Source: Sphingobacteriales bacterium
GTDB lineage: Bacteria > Bacteroidota > Bacteroidia > Chitinophagales > UBA2359
Length of the DNA stretch: 64,000 bases
Direction of reading: 5' to 3'
NCBI GenBank assembly: GCA_016700115.1
Contig: CP064999.1
Span: 3,286,001 to 3,350,000, forward strand
The translations under genes and the position numbers were made by a program. The notes under the pieces were generated by a model. The model made no database searches. It saw only the letters and a list, made by a program, of their open reading frames with translations, and was not told the origin of the DNA. Each line of letters starts with the position of its first letter. Position 1 is the first letter of the stretch. This document shows, piece by piece, positions 54,729 to 64,000 of the stretch.

Positions 54729-57700
54729 CTATTCAGGATATACGTCTTGTTTTCGATTGATACAGAAAAATTTAAGCGTAGTTTCTTCGCCTAAATCAGG
54801 GGCAGAAACATGAATCAAATAAATACCACTTGCAATACTTAGATTGTTTTGATTTTTTAAGTCCCATTCTACCGTATTGATTTGTTTGGATTCCTCCGTT
54901 CCTCCGGCAGCAGTATCCATATCCGGATATTTAAAATCAGTTTTAAAAGTTCTGATTAAAGAACCTTCGAGTGAAAAGATTGAGATGTTTGCTTTTGCGG
55001 GCAAATTGGTGATTTTGACTAAGTTATCATTGTTAGAAGACTCATACATAGAAAAGGCATAGTACGGATTGGGCACAACATTTACCAGACTTAAAGCTTT
55101 TTGTGCAATTTCGGTCTGTTTTTTACGGACTGCTAAGTCTTTAAAATCAAATCTGTATTGTAATTTAGGCTGTTGATTATCCTTTTGTTGGTAAGGTCGT
55201 GCAACCCTGATATTAATTTCAGCCATAGATGGGATTAGTCCATCTTCCGGTGATTTCAGACCAAAGCCCTGAGTGATATATGGAAGAGTAACCCACATTG
55301 CATCATCAAATACCGCCCGTTTGTGGGTTATATTATTATCCAATTCTGATTCAATGAGCCTTTGTTGGTTGACTGCACCACCATCATATCTGCTACTCAT
55401 TACGTAAACATAATGTTCACCTCCAATTCTGAACATGCTTGACGAGGTTTGAGAGCTGATTAATGTTGAGTTGGGATTCCAAATCATATCTTGCCCATTT
55501 TCACACGCAAAAAAAGAATTTTCACCAAAAATAATATTTAGCCGTTCTCCGGTTTCAAGGTTAATTGCATAACCCGGAAACCACGAACGACCAATATCAT
55601 AAGCATCATATAACTCTGCTCCATTGACTGTTGTAAAATCAGTTGGTTGGTCAATATCTGTGGCAGCAAAAAAAGTGGATGCCTGTCTGACAACGTTTAG
55701 ACCATCCATATTTGTGTACAGAACAGCCGAAGCGTTACTGCCCGAAACAAAGTAACGAATGCCCGGATATAAAACCCCTGTATTGACAGGCAAGGCGTAA
55801 TTATTTAGTTCATGATTCCATGAAGCGTGGTGTCTAATTCCGTTTTTAACGGCATTCCCCTGTGCAAGTATCTTATCTTTGCTCATCTCAATTACAACAG
55901 ATTGGGTCCACTTGCTTTTATCGGGAGTAAACACTAAATCAATACTGTGGATGTTTTCCAAATTAAAGGTAGGAGGCATTTCTTCTCCCGTACAGTCTGA
56001 ACATGCAGGAGATAGGGGTTTGTAGAGAGCAGGTGTTGAAAATTTTGGATTAGTCAGACAGTAAGGTGCAATTTTACCATCTATTATATTTTCGTACAAT
56101 TCTCCCGGATCATAAAAATCATCAGAGGTTCCAGTACGGTTGTCATTGATTACACTGTTTTCTGTACTCACCAAAGAACCCGATCTAATCCAGTTGAAAG
56201 GAGAATTGCCCTCATCATCGGAAACGAGAGAAAACCAGTTTTGACGTAAGTCTTCAAATTTCAATGAAGCAGAAAGGACAGCGTTTTCAAACTTATTGGG
56301 CTTTTTTTGTTGCTGTATTGCAATCGAAAATCCAAGTGATTGTCCTGAATATCCTCCTATTGGCTGAACATACCCGTTGTTGATATCCTGGCTTGAAATA
56401 AACAATTCTCCCGAAGTCAGATTTTCTAAAGTCCATTTTGACTTTGGTGAAATCGTGAATCCTTTCAACTCTTTAGCAATATCATTTTCAAGAACATCTA
56501 AAACAGTACTTGTTCCGGTTTGTATAAAAAACAAATCATCATTTGCACTTAGCAAATCTATGGCTGCAACCTCAGCAGGGTAAACCTTGATATGGATATA
56601 AGCTGATTTGCTTTCAAAACCTTCGGAAGAGATGGTATATTTTATCCGGTCAATCCCGTTAAACTCTGAATTTGGCTGATAAGTAACAATTCCCGTTTCG
56701 GCATTTTGCGAAATAATTGCGCCATTTACAGATTGCTCAACAGAGGCTAAAGAAAAATTTATACCATCTGGAGCAAAATCATTGCTAAACAAAGGAATAT
56801 TGACTGTTGAAGCCTGGGATCTTTGAAGTATTGCCGTGTTGTCAAAAGCCATCAATTCTTCAATTTGTGGTGTTCCGGCAACTATCACCACAAAAGCATG
56901 GTCAGTCTGCCCTTCATAATCTGTTAAATCATAAGTAAAAGCAGTAATCTCATCCGAATCAGGTGATTCATACAAAAACACTTCGTGCTCATTGTCTAAA
57001 AGCAGGGTTCCTGAATTAGGATAAGTATAACTGGGAAAAGTATTATCTTCGATTGTGAGTAAAAATTCTGCTTCCGGCACATTGAACGGGTCAAAAATCT
57101 GAATGTTCAGAGGACCAAACCCTCCTTGATAAACCGGGTTGTCAAAATAGCCGTTTTGAATTATTTGTAAAACACTTTCCTCCGAAAGTTCTAATAACTG
57201 TCCTCCGTTTCCAATACCAGAAATTCGGGTAACTGGCGGACCTTCACCAAACTGGCTGTTTAGCTCAATTCCATCCCGTTGTGGTGCAGGTATATGTGGA
57301 ATTGCAGTAAAAATCTTAATGTTGTTTCGCCCTTCGAGGTAGGGTGTTGGCTGAGATTTAGCAAAAGGAAAGGCCGGATTATATGGTTGAAATGAATTGG
57401 CAGAATAGGCAACCGCAGAAAAGTAGTATTTCTTTTGATTGACCAATCGTTTATTTCCGGTAGCAAATTGATCTTCCGTAATCCGGAAAGAATTGACTAT
57501 TCCATTGTTGCTTCCATCCACTTTTAGCTTTGGAATTAAAGTTAGAAATTCACTATTTTTCTCCCAGTTCACCAATTTTGACAAACCATCTTTTTTGTCA
57601 ACTTGTGCTACAAGCCGGGCATAGTCAGGGTCATCATATTGATCGGGAGTAACGTTTTGAGAAACCAACTGATATAGTTTGTAGCCCTGAAAAGTGTATA

Positions 57701-59357
57701 ATGAGTCTGAAATGTCCTGAGAAGACAGTATCCGATCGGCTACTGCAAATTTTTCAAAAGCATTATTTGAAGTGACGGTATCATTCCAAAGTGAAATGAT
57801 TAGTTCGCGATCCAACTCACGTATAAAAAGGTCAGGAGCATCCGGACCGGTCTGAAGTTGAAAGCATAAGTCAAACAAAGCCTGTGCTTTTCTGGAAGCT
57901 TGTATGAGCGGTTGAAAGGACGGACATGGATGTTCCAAACCATCCCGTATCCAAATCATATTCAATAATAAATCTTCCGAAGAACCCGGAGATAGCGAAA
58001 AAGGTCCGGTAGCCTGAATAAAATAACGAGTAAATGGGGTATTATTCTCTGAACATTCCGACCATGCTTCAGGGTTGGTATCAGTCGGATCACTCGGGTA
58101 TATAAATGGATAGATTACTTCTCCAAAAGCTCCATAGCCTCCATACGTTAAAAAAGTGCCATTAGTCCATCTTCCTCTAAGATAATTGTAATAGTGACTG
58201 GCAAGAAAAGGATCTGAATCAAAAGAGAAACCTGTACCCAGTTTCATGAATGAGGTCATGCCCAATTCCTGATATATTGCGTTTCCTTCAGTATCATATC
58301 CAATGATTTTACGGGGAGTTTTTATAAAATCAAATCCCAACATTGGTGGAGTATCGTTATAACCAAGTTCATCAAATTGATCTCCGTTATAAAATACTCC
58401 AATATTTTCTTTTGGAATACAACCCATGTAATCGTCATAGCTCGTTCCAATATGTGAAAGTGCGAAAATTCCAAGATAAATGCTGTCAATCTTTAGACTC
58501 GACTTGTTTTCTATGTTGTAGTGATAAAAAGTCATGTTGTTTAATTCGTCAGATGTTTTATAGGCAAATGCCATAATACTGACTTCAAAACCCAATGAAG
58601 GTGAAGGGGTAAACTTATGCTCATTGCCGTTATCATTTATAATATACCAAATCATTTGATCAGCATAAATGCCTTCGCAGCCAAAGTCAAGAGCCGGGTG
58701 GTCTCCTTTTACAGGATTATACTGACCGTCATCGTCAAAATCATAAAATGGTGCCAGATTTTGGTTAGCAGGAAGTTCAAAATCAACAAACCAAGGATTG
58801 TTCTTACCTGGCCAAAATAAAATGTTATCAGGTATTTCCGTCGGATTTAGATTGCCCTCCGATTCTTTGAAACTTTTTTTAAAAATATCAATCTCATAGC
58901 TAAATACTTCCCAAAAGCGATTAAAATTTTGACAGGTTTCAGACATAGTTTGCCCATTATTATCTAAAGGTCCCGGCCAATAGTCATATCCATTCGTGGC
59001 GATACCTTTTCCGGCAAATCTCAATTGTCCTAAATTATCTATTCCCCCCATCCACATAGCTCCACCACACAATGAATGAAGTGATGGTTGACCCGATCCT
59101 GTTTCTACTTTAGGAACTTCATATCCGGGGGTGGTTGTGATAGGATCATACCATCCATCTCCGGTAAGCAAGAGTTTTGCCCTTACATTGTTAACATTGA
59201 GTTCTGTTTGAGATAGACCCGGTAAGCAATCGGAATTTTCCTTTTTTTCATCCGATTTTTCAGGAATAAATCCTTTTTTTGCAAAGCCGGTTTGGATTTG
59301 TACTACAAGGAATAGGATACAGACTGCCAACAACATAATCATCTTTTTCTTTTTCAT
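54729..59357 (-). CDS. Very large secreted protein with C-terminal T9SS-like domain
   Basis: The 1,542-residue protein has a signal peptide (MIMLLAVCILFLVVQIQTGF). It matches a Bacteroidota class of long exported proteins with repeated WPGP, DFDDDGQYNPVKGDHPAL and IWYIINDNG segments in the first 300 residues. A cadherin/VCBS-like region lies in the middle (ITYQPNSEFNGIDRIKYTIS is near it in style), and the end has a FlgD/T9SS-like fold: VVPNPYYAFSMYESS and LSIASGIYLIHVSAP. The calcium-binding-like DFDDDGQYNP suggests a role for divalent ions. The function is unknown. The last residues (KFFCINRKQDVYPE) are unlike the canonical basic end of type A sorting domains, so the secretion signal is less certain than in the other T9SS proteins here. 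Confidence 0.75.
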   Translation of the reverse strand: MKKKKMIMLLAVCILFLVVQIQTGFAKKGFIPEKSDEKKENSDCLPGLSQTELNVNNVRAKLLLTGDGWYDPITTTPGYEVPKVETGSGQPSLHSLCGGAMWMGGIDNLGQLRFAGKGIATNGYDYWPGPLDNNGQTMSETCQNFNRFWEVFSYEIDIFKKSFKESEGNLNPTEIPDNILFWPGKNNPWFVDFELPANQNLAPFYDFDDDGQYNPVKGDHPALDFGCEGIYADQMIWYIINDNGNEHKFTPSPSLGFEVSIMAFAYKTSDELNNMTFYHYNIENKSSLKIDSIYLGIFALSHIGTSYDDYMGCIPKENIGVFYNGDQFDELGYNDTPPMLGFDFIKTPRKIIGYDTEGNAIYQELGMTSFMKLGTGFSFDSDPFLASHYYNYLRGRWTNGTFLTYGGYGAFGEVIYPFIYPSDPTDTNPEAWSECSENNTPFTRYFIQATGPFSLSPGSSEDLLLNMIWIRDGLEHPCPSFQPLIQASRKAQALFDLCFQLQTGPDAPDLFIRELDRELIISLWNDTVTSNNAFEKFAVADRILSSQDISDSLYTFQGYKLYQLVSQNVTPDQYDDPDYARLVAQVDKKDGLSKLVNWEKNSEFLTLIPKLKVDGSNNGIVNSFRITEDQFATGNKRLVNQKKYYFSAVAYSANSFQPYNPAFPFAKSQPTPYLEGRNNIKIFTAIPHIPAPQRDGIELNSQFGEGPPVTRISGIGNGGQLLELSEESVLQIIQNGYFDNPVYQGGFGPLNIQIFDPFNVPEAEFLLTIEDNTFPSYTYPNSGTLLLDNEHEVFLYESPDSDEITAFTYDLTDYEGQTDHAFVVIVAGTPQIEELMAFDNTAILQRSQASTVNIPLFSNDFAPDGINFSLASVEQSVNGAIISQNAETGIVTYQPNSEFNGIDRIKYTISSEGFESKSAYIHIKVYPAEVAAIDLLSANDDLFFIQTGTSTVLDVLENDIAKELKGFTISPKSKWTLENLTSGELFISSQDINNGYVQPIGGYSGQSLGFSIAIQQQKKPNKFENAVLSASLKFEDLRQNWFSLVSDDEGNSPFNWIRSGSLVSTENSVINDNRTGTSDDFYDPGELYENIIDGKIAPYCLTNPKFSTPALYKPLSPACSDCTGEEMPPTFNLENIHSIDLVFTPDKSKWTQSVVIEMSKDKILAQGNAVKNGIRHHASWNHELNNYALPVNTGVLYPGIRYFVSGSNASAVLYTNMDGLNVVRQASTFFAATDIDQPTDFTTVNGAELYDAYDIGRSWFPGYAINLETGERLNIIFGENSFFACENGQDMIWNPNSTLISSQTSSSMFRIGGEHYVYVMSSRYDGGAVNQQRLIESELDNNITHKRAVFDDAMWVTLPYITQGFGLKSPEDGLIPSMAEINIRVARPYQQKDNQQPKLQYRFDFKDLAVRKKQTEIAQKALSLVNVVPNPYYAFSMYESSNNDNLVKITNLPAKANISIFSLEGSLIRTFKTDFKYPDMDTAAGGTEESKQINTVEWDLKNQNNLSIASGIYLIHVSAPDLGEETTLKFFCINRKQDVYPE

Positions 59358-59729
59358 CTTATATCATTTTAAGTTTAACAAAATTAAAATTCAATTGATG
59401 TCTAAATTACACTTCGGCTATCTCATATATGTAGTAATCTTCACCAAAATAGTAACTTTTTTATCACTTTTATTCGTAAGCTTTTTATTTCTTCCAACAA
59501 ATTATCAATTTGGAGTTAGGTGCTGAAAATTCAGGTAGATTTTAGACAAAGAATTTCATTTATACTATGAAATTTGTTTTTCAAAATGCCACCTATAGCC
59601 TAAAAGAAGAGTATGGTAGGAATCAACGGTTATTTCAAGTTGCTAATCACCGAAATACACAACATAAGCAGGCCTTGAAAATCCTGACAGATTAAATGCA
59701 ACGATTAGTTTTGCGATGTTGAAACTGTA
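59358..59729. other. Intergenic stretch, nothing recognised
   Basis: This AT-rich region lies between the start of the 1,542-residue gene and the end of the methyltransferase gene, both on the minus strand. No gene, RNA or repeat was identified. It presumably holds the promoter of the large gene, but no box fits well. Confidence 0.5.
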
Positions 59730-60641
59730 TCAGGGTGTCGTATTTGTTTTAATGAGGTATAAAAAAGAACCAAGCGGAAGTTTGTTTCCAAAGCTGTCGG
59801 GTAAAAACAGTTCTCCATACCTTATATAGTGCAGGAAACCAGAAAAATGAAGGCGGAATAGATTTTCAAGAATTAAAGCAGACCATCCAAGTGAATAGAC
59901 ATTGATGATAATAAATCCGTTAGGCAACAACAAGCGACTGCACAATTGCAATAATTCATCCAAATCTTTTTCAATAATCCATTTTTCACCGTCTGGCCCT
60001 CTTCCATAAGCAGGAGGGTCTAAAATGATGCCTGTATAACGGTGATTACGCCGGGTTTCGCGCCGGACAAATTTTAGTGCATCCTCTACAACCCATTGTA
60101 TCGAATTTAACCCGGATAATTCCATATTTTGTTTAGCCCAATGAATTACCTGACGGACAGAATCGATATGAACAACTTTTGCACCTGCTGAACAAGCAGC
60201 CAAAGAAGCACCACCGGTATAGGCAAAAAGGTTTAACACTGAAGGTTGCTCTTCATTTGTTTGCTTTATAGTATCGTAAATAAAATTCCAGTTAACAGCC
60301 TGTTCCGGAAATATCCCGACATGCTTAAAGCCCGTTAATCCGAGCCGAAACTTGAGACTCATTTCCTTGTAGTGATAGGATACCTGCCATTGGTCGGGCA
60401 TATTGGCTTTTTTTTGCCAGTTGCCCTGTTCATTCCCATCTGCTATTCTCTGTTTTTCGGAAAGCCTGTTAAATCTCGCATCTGCTTTTTCTAACCAGTC
60501 CTCTTCAGAAAGGCTTTTTTGCCAAATTGCCTGCGGTTCAGGACGGCGTATGATATATGCTCCGAATCGTTCTAACTTTTCAAATCCACCGGTGTCAATC
60601 AAATCATAATCAGCCCAGGGTTCGGGGGTTAACAGCTCCAT
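59730..60641 (-). CDS. Class I SAM-dependent methyltransferase (rRNA m5C type)
   Basis: The 303-residue enzyme resembles the RlmI/RlmK-related methyltransferases. Residues 95-115 (MSLKFRLGLTGFKHVGIFPE) lead into motif I (VLNLFAYTGGASLAACSAGA), an acidic ribose-binding stretch (VVHIDSVRQVIHWAKQN), the WVVEDALKFV motif, and the catalytic motif IV ILDPPAYGRGPDG. It lacks the N-terminal PUA domain of RlmI, so it belongs to the shorter subgroup. The substrate is likely 23S rRNA but could be another RNA. It is transcribed divergently from rbfA, which fits a ribosome-related neighbourhood. Confidence 0.8.
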   Translation of the reverse strand: MELLTPEPWADYDLIDTGGFEKLERFGAYIIRRPEPQAIWQKSLSEEDWLEKADARFNRLSEKQRIADGNEQGNWQKKANMPDQWQVSYHYKEMSLKFRLGLTGFKHVGIFPEQAVNWNFIYDTIKQTNEEQPSVLNLFAYTGGASLAACSAGAKVVHIDSVRQVIHWAKQNMELSGLNSIQWVVEDALKFVRRETRRNHRYTGIILDPPAYGRGPDGEKWIIEKDLDELLQLCSRLLLPNGFIIINVYSLGWSALILENLFRLHFSGFLHYIRYGELFLPDSFGNKLPLGSFLYLIKTNTTP

Positions 60642-60994
60642 CTGTTTTAAGTATTAGATTAGAGATAGCGATTGAAATTCCGCCAAAGTAATTTTGGTTG
60701 TAATATACGGGATGTTTAGGGAATGAAATGATTTGTACTGTGTAAAAATTGCGTTTGCTTTACAATACTTTCCCAGTTTAACTCCAAAACGTTAAGCTAA
60801 AGTTGAAGATTTTTTAAACCAATTTTAAATGTTTACTTTTACATTCTGAATAAATACACAGAGCAAGGAACGCTGCATTGTGAAAGGTTGCTTTAAAACT
60901 ATTTGCAACAAATCAACGTTCTATTCCCTATCCTTTACTTTTTGATATAAAACAGAGATATCTGAGTAATCAAAAAAATATACCAAAATACATT
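60642..60994. other. Divergent promoter region
   Basis: The region lies between the divergent methyltransferase and rbfA genes. On the minus strand TTACTTTG occurs 43 nt before the methyltransferase start. No small gene or structured RNA was seen. Confidence 0.5.
60684..60691 (-). promoter_or_regulatory. Candidate -7 box (TTACTTTG) of the methyltransferase
   Basis: CAAAGTAA on the plus strand reads TTACTTTG on the minus strand, followed by GGC. It is the same octamer as before the GH31 gene and the Srf-like operon. Confidence 0.4.
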
Positions 60995-61378
60995 ATGAAT
61001 ACAGAGAGTATTAAGCAAAAACAAACTGCTTCCCTGATACATCATCATTTGGCTGACCTTTTCATTAAAAATTCAGGGAAATATTATAGCAACGCATTTG
61101 TAACCATTACCAATGTCCGGATTACTCCCGACCTTTTATTGGCTCGAATTTATTTAAGCGTCTATAATCAACCCGATAAAGCTCAAACGGTACAGCAAAT
61201 TGCAGACAACTATCACGTTTTACGCCATGATTTGGGTGGAAAACTTCGCCATAAGTTGAGAAGAATACCCGAACTCGCTTTTTTTCTCGATGATACTTTA
61301 GACGAAGTTGACAAAATTGAAGACCTGTTTAATAAATTAAAAGATGAAGGTGAAGAACCGGATTACAAAACAGAATAA
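60995..61378 (+). CDS. rbfA: Ribosome-binding factor A
   Basis: The 127-residue protein has the KH-like RbfA fold signatures: an N-terminal helix with TASLIHHHLADLFIKN, the strand VTITNVRITPDLLLARIYLS, and the C-terminal RHDLGGKLRHKLRRIPELAF followed by FFLDDTLDEVDKIEDLFNKL. RbfA binds 16S rRNA in immature 30S subunits and assists late maturation, including cold adaptation. The length is normal. It stands on the plus strand, followed 117 bp later by the helical-repeat gene, which has its own candidate promoter. Confidence 0.92.
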   Translation: MNTESIKQKQTASLIHHHLADLFIKNSGKYYSNAFVTITNVRITPDLLLARIYLSVYNQPDKAQTVQQIADNYHVLRHDLGGKLRHKLRRIPELAFFLDDTLDEVDKIEDLFNKLKDEGEEPDYKTE

Positions 61379-61420
61379 ACACTATAGTAAAGAACGGGCT
61401 GAAAGGTAAAGTCGTCTTTA

Positions 61421-61452
61421 TTGGTTAACTGAAACTATACGTCGTATATTTG
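61421..61452 (+). promoter_or_regulatory. Candidate promoter of the helical-repeat gene
   Basis: TTGG at 61421-61424, 20 nt of spacer and TATATTTG at 61445-61452 fit the Bacteroidota TTTG/TAnnTTTG arrangement with one mismatch. The ATG at 61496 is 43 nt downstream. This is the best-matching promoter in the window. Confidence 0.55.
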
Positions 61453-61495
61453 TCTGAAAAAATAAAATTTCCATAAACCTACTAACATAGGAAAA

Positions 61496-63070
61496 ATGGC
61501 CACCTATTCTACTGATTTGTTTGACCTGATCAAAACACTGACTGTAACTGAAAAAGCTTACTTTAAAAAATATGCTTACAAGCAAAACACAGACGCAAAA
61601 GACAACCCTTATTTGCGATTGTTTGATGCAATAGATAAACAGGAAGAGTATGATGAAGAAAAACTGGTAAAAAAATTTTCTAAAGAAAAATTTGCCCAAA
61701 AGTTCTCGGCTGCAAAAAACTACCTGCATCAGTTAATTTTAGATTGTCTGGCAAACTATGATGCAGCAGGCATTTCTATCCGACATAAGTTAAGGATGCA
61801 AATCAGACATATTGAAGCTCTGATTGACCGCGGTTTAATGGAACAGGCTTTAAAAAAAGTAGAAGCTACCCGAAAACTCCTTCATCCGGACAATATCATA
61901 AATCAATATAGCTGGCATATTGAACTAATTAACCTGCAACTCGAAATTCTGCCCTATAAAACAGAAACTTTCGATGAGCGAATGAAATTACAAAACGAAA
62001 AAAGCGAAATTTTTGCTGTTACCGGCAATTGTCAGGAATATTATAACCTATATCTTAAATCGCTTCACTTTCTGAATCAAACAGGCATCAGCAGACTCGA
62101 CCGCCATAAACGTCTTTATGAAGAATTTACTGAAACTGTTGCTCATCCTTTGTTAAGTGATCTCAATCTGGCTTTGTCATTTAATGCCCGCCTCTTCTTT
62201 TGTAATACTTGGGTTAATTATTACATGGGCAGTGGAGACTTCTACAAAGCATTGCATTATGCACAATTGCAACTCGATCAGTTTAATACCCCGATGCTGA
62301 AAACTGGAAATGTTCAAAAATATATGGTATCGGTAAAAGGAGTTCTGTTGCCATTGATTAAACTTGAAGACTATCATAGATTCGACAAATTAGTCGAACA
62401 AACAGAACAATGGTATTCTTCCAACCTAAGTAACATCACTCCCGAGTCTGTCAATGTAGTCATGGATGCCATTTATGGCGCACCTTTCGATGCTTTTTAT
62501 TATCAGAAAAGTTATCGAAAAGCCATTTCTTTGATCCCAAAAATGCGCGAATATCTCGCAAATGCCTTTGCACAGCGCAATAAAGGAAACAACCTGCAAT
62601 ACAGACTTAACATTGCCGCCCTTTATTTTTATGAAGGAGATCTAAACAATGCACTTACCGAATTAGAACTACTTTTAGATGACAAAGATTTCGACACCCT
62701 GCCTGTAATACACGGAAGTGCCCGTATTTTGCATCTGCTTATTCATTTCGAATTGAAAAACGATTTGCTGCTCGAATCTTTAGGCAGAGCTACTTACCGC
62801 TTTTTATTCCAAACAGAAGCTTCTAACAATGTTGAATCATTAATCATCAGATTTATGCGCAATAGTGCACAATTTGCCGATAAAAAAGAACTGAAAGCAG
62901 GATTGACAAAACTGCGTCAAAAACTCGAAATGTATGCAGAAGATGAATTCGAACAAGATTCTTTTTACCGCATTCACTATTTAGAATGGGTAAACAGCAA
63001 ATTAGAAGGCACTACAGTGATAGACTGGGCAGAAAAACATTCTTCTTTGGTAAAAGAATTGAAAGGTTAG
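61496..63070 (+). CDS. Helical-repeat (TPR-like) cytoplasmic protein
   Basis: The 524-residue protein is predicted almost all helical with no signal peptide or membrane segment. It starts with LIKTLTVTEKAYFKKYAYK, then shows TPR-like pairs such as GDFYKALHYAQLQLDQFN and YEGDLNNALTELELLLDD. It matches a length class of hypothetical proteins frequent in Bacteroidota, without a known function. It is probably a scaffold for protein interactions. It is followed 56 bp later by the EVE-domain gene on the same strand. Confidence 0.7.
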   Translation: MATYSTDLFDLIKTLTVTEKAYFKKYAYKQNTDAKDNPYLRLFDAIDKQEEYDEEKLVKKFSKEKFAQKFSAAKNYLHQLILDCLANYDAAGISIRHKLRMQIRHIEALIDRGLMEQALKKVEATRKLLHPDNIINQYSWHIELINLQLEILPYKTETFDERMKLQNEKSEIFAVTGNCQEYYNLYLKSLHFLNQTGISRLDRHKRLYEEFTETVAHPLLSDLNLALSFNARLFFCNTWVNYYMGSGDFYKALHYAQLQLDQFNTPMLKTGNVQKYMVSVKGVLLPLIKLEDYHRFDKLVEQTEQWYSSNLSNITPESVNVVMDAIYGAPFDAFYYQKSYRKAISLIPKMREYLANAFAQRNKGNNLQYRLNIAALYFYEGDLNNALTELELLLDDKDFDTLPVIHGSARILHLLIHFELKNDLLLESLGRATYRFLFQTEASNNVESLIIRFMRNSAQFADKKELKAGLTKLRQKLEMYAEDEFEQDSFYRIHYLEWVNSKLEGTTVIDWAEKHSSLVKELKG

Positions 63071-63126
63071 ACCCATGACCATTTAGATATTCTTTTTATA
63101 CTAACACCATTTAAATATTCATACCC

Positions 63127-63543
63127 ATGCAGTATTGGTTAATCAAATCAGATCCGGAGACTTACGGATGGCCGGAATTTGTCGAAAAAGGAACGGATAT
63201 GTGGGAAGGAGTTCGAAACTATGCAGCACGAAATAATTTGATTGCTATGAAAACCGGTGATTTAGCCCTTTTTTACCATAGCAACATAAATCCTGCTGTT
63301 GTAGGTATTGCAAGGGTTGTCAAAGAACATTATCCCGATCCGTCAACAGATGATAATCGTTGGGTAGTTGTAGATTTTACCGTTGAACGTCCGTTAACCT
63401 ATCCCGTTTCGCTTAAAACGATAAAGTCTAATCCTATTTTTGCTAATATTGGCTTGGTCAGGCAAAGCAGATTGTCAGTAATGCCTTTGACGGAAACTGA
63501 ATTTAAAGAAATAGTCCGCCTCTCTGAAGTTCAGGAAAATTAG
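63127..63543 (+). CDS. EVE-domain protein
   Basis: The 138-residue protein is a single EVE domain. It begins MQYWLIKSDPETYGW and continues with WEGVRNYAARNNL, the GDLALFYHSN segment, GIARVVKEHYPDP and a C-terminal SRLSVMPLTETEF. EVE belongs to the PUA-like fold and in several cases reads modified bases in DNA or RNA. The chromosomal setting suggests the house-keeping ThyN1-like type rather than a restriction partner. Its stop overlaps the end of the convergent gene by 4 nt. Confidence 0.9.
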   Translation: MQYWLIKSDPETYGWPEFVEKGTDMWEGVRNYAARNNLIAMKTGDLALFYHSNINPAVVGIARVVKEHYPDPSTDDNRWVVVDFTVERPLTYPVSLKTIKSNPIFANIGLVRQSRLSVMPLTETEFKEIVRLSEVQEN

Positions 63544-63923
63544 TTTGTCAACTTAGTGGATGCTAAGGAAGGTACCCACCTGATTGCAGCAAGTGAAGCA
63601 TTTTTATATTCAATCCGGGCAATAAATTCAAGCGTTTCCCCTTTCTTGTTCTCTGCCCAAACCTTGCGATAAGTATAAATATGTGGTTGACTTGCTTCTG
63701 AATCCGGAAACAGTTGTGATACATCATTTGCCGGAATGTTTTCCGACAATATATAAGACAGTTCATAATGATTCAGAAGTTTTGAAAGATGTTCGACTTC
63801 TTCATTAACCCCGTTGTTTCCCGAAACATACCTGCGATAAGTCATAAACCCGATAAACACAGCAATGACTGCCATCAACCAAAAAAAGGGATCACTGAAA
63901 ATATCAAGATATTTACCTAACAC
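63540..63923 (-). CDS. Small membrane protein of unknown function
   Basis: The 127-residue protein has one N-terminal transmembrane helix (FFWLMAVIAVFIGFMTY, about 13-29) and a soluble domain with two or three beta strands (ETLEFIARIEYKNASLAAIR). It is not recognised. It converges on the EVE gene with a 4-bp overlap. The remaining 77 bp to the window end show nothing further. Confidence 0.6.
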   Translation of the reverse strand: MLGKYLDIFSDPFFWLMAVIAVFIGFMTYRRYVSGNNGVNEEVEHLSKLLNHYELSYILSENIPANDVSQLFPDSEASQPHIYTYRKVWAENKKGETLEFIARIEYKNASLAAIRWVPSLASTKLTN

Positions 63924-64000
63924 AACCGAATACTTTAATTTATATGGAATAACGATAACACGGGGAAAACAAACCTTTGACCGATTTAGTTGATTGTTTG

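Overview
The window is a chromosomal segment of a Bacteroidota bacterium, most likely from the Saprospiria/Chitinophagia side of the phylum. The grounds are three giant or large secreted proteins ending in type IX secretion (T9SS) sorting domains, HYR and SprB-like surface repeats, MbnP and DUF1571 lipid/envelope-type proteins, and promoter-like TTACTTTG/TAnnTTTG boxes. No rRNA, tRNA or CRISPR array was found.

Layout. (1) 1-7.6 kb: the 3' part of a giant HYR/Ig-repeat T9SS protein, a 13-copy 21-bp minisatellite, then recX, an MbnP-like lipoprotein and an outer-membrane beta-barrel protein on the minus strand. (2) 7,720-33,186: a 25.5-kb composite transposon bounded by two directly oriented copies of one insertion sequence and an exact 8-bp target duplication (CCTGAAAC). 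The left IS copy is decayed: it has frameshifts and was hit by an IS982-family element, which was itself hit by an IS4-family element. The right copy is intact. (3) 33.4-45.2 kb: ordinary chromosome with an S41 tail-specific protease, a GH31 glycosidase, a Rieske protein, folC, an EGF-like lipoprotein, a T9SS protein and a PASTA protein. (4) 45.7-64 kb: a 2,647-residue HYR surface protein, a DUF1571/LysM protein, a 1,542-residue secreted protein, an rRNA-type methyltransferase, rbfA, a helical-repeat protein, an EVE-domain protein and a small membrane protein.

The cargo of the transposon is the most interesting part. From 13,083 to 30,287 at least ten same-strand genes with short gaps form one apparent operon. 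It opens with homologues of SrfB (Hsp70/actin-type ATPase) and SrfC (P-loop GTPase-like), followed by a protein whose N- and C-terminal parts resemble SrfA but which carries a complete subtilisin (S8) protease after its transmembrane helix. Downstream come a four-helix membrane protein, a second P-loop GTPase with a repeat N-terminus, and a large beta-sandwich/transmembrane protein. The extracytoplasmic C-terminal domain of that last protein is duplicated in a row of small signal-anchored proteins. A further signal-anchored protein and a secreted coiled-coil protein follow. I infer a membrane-spanning, nucleotide-driven, proteolytic 'Srf-plus-protease' machine carried on a mobile element. Its biological role (conflict/defence, secretion or virulence-like) cannot be read from the sequence.

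Caution: several frameshifts sit in homopolymers or near-identical tandem copies (T7 at 9,592, G5 at about 11,768, A4 at about 26,965, a missing G at about 27,108). Some may be sequencing indels rather than real lesions.
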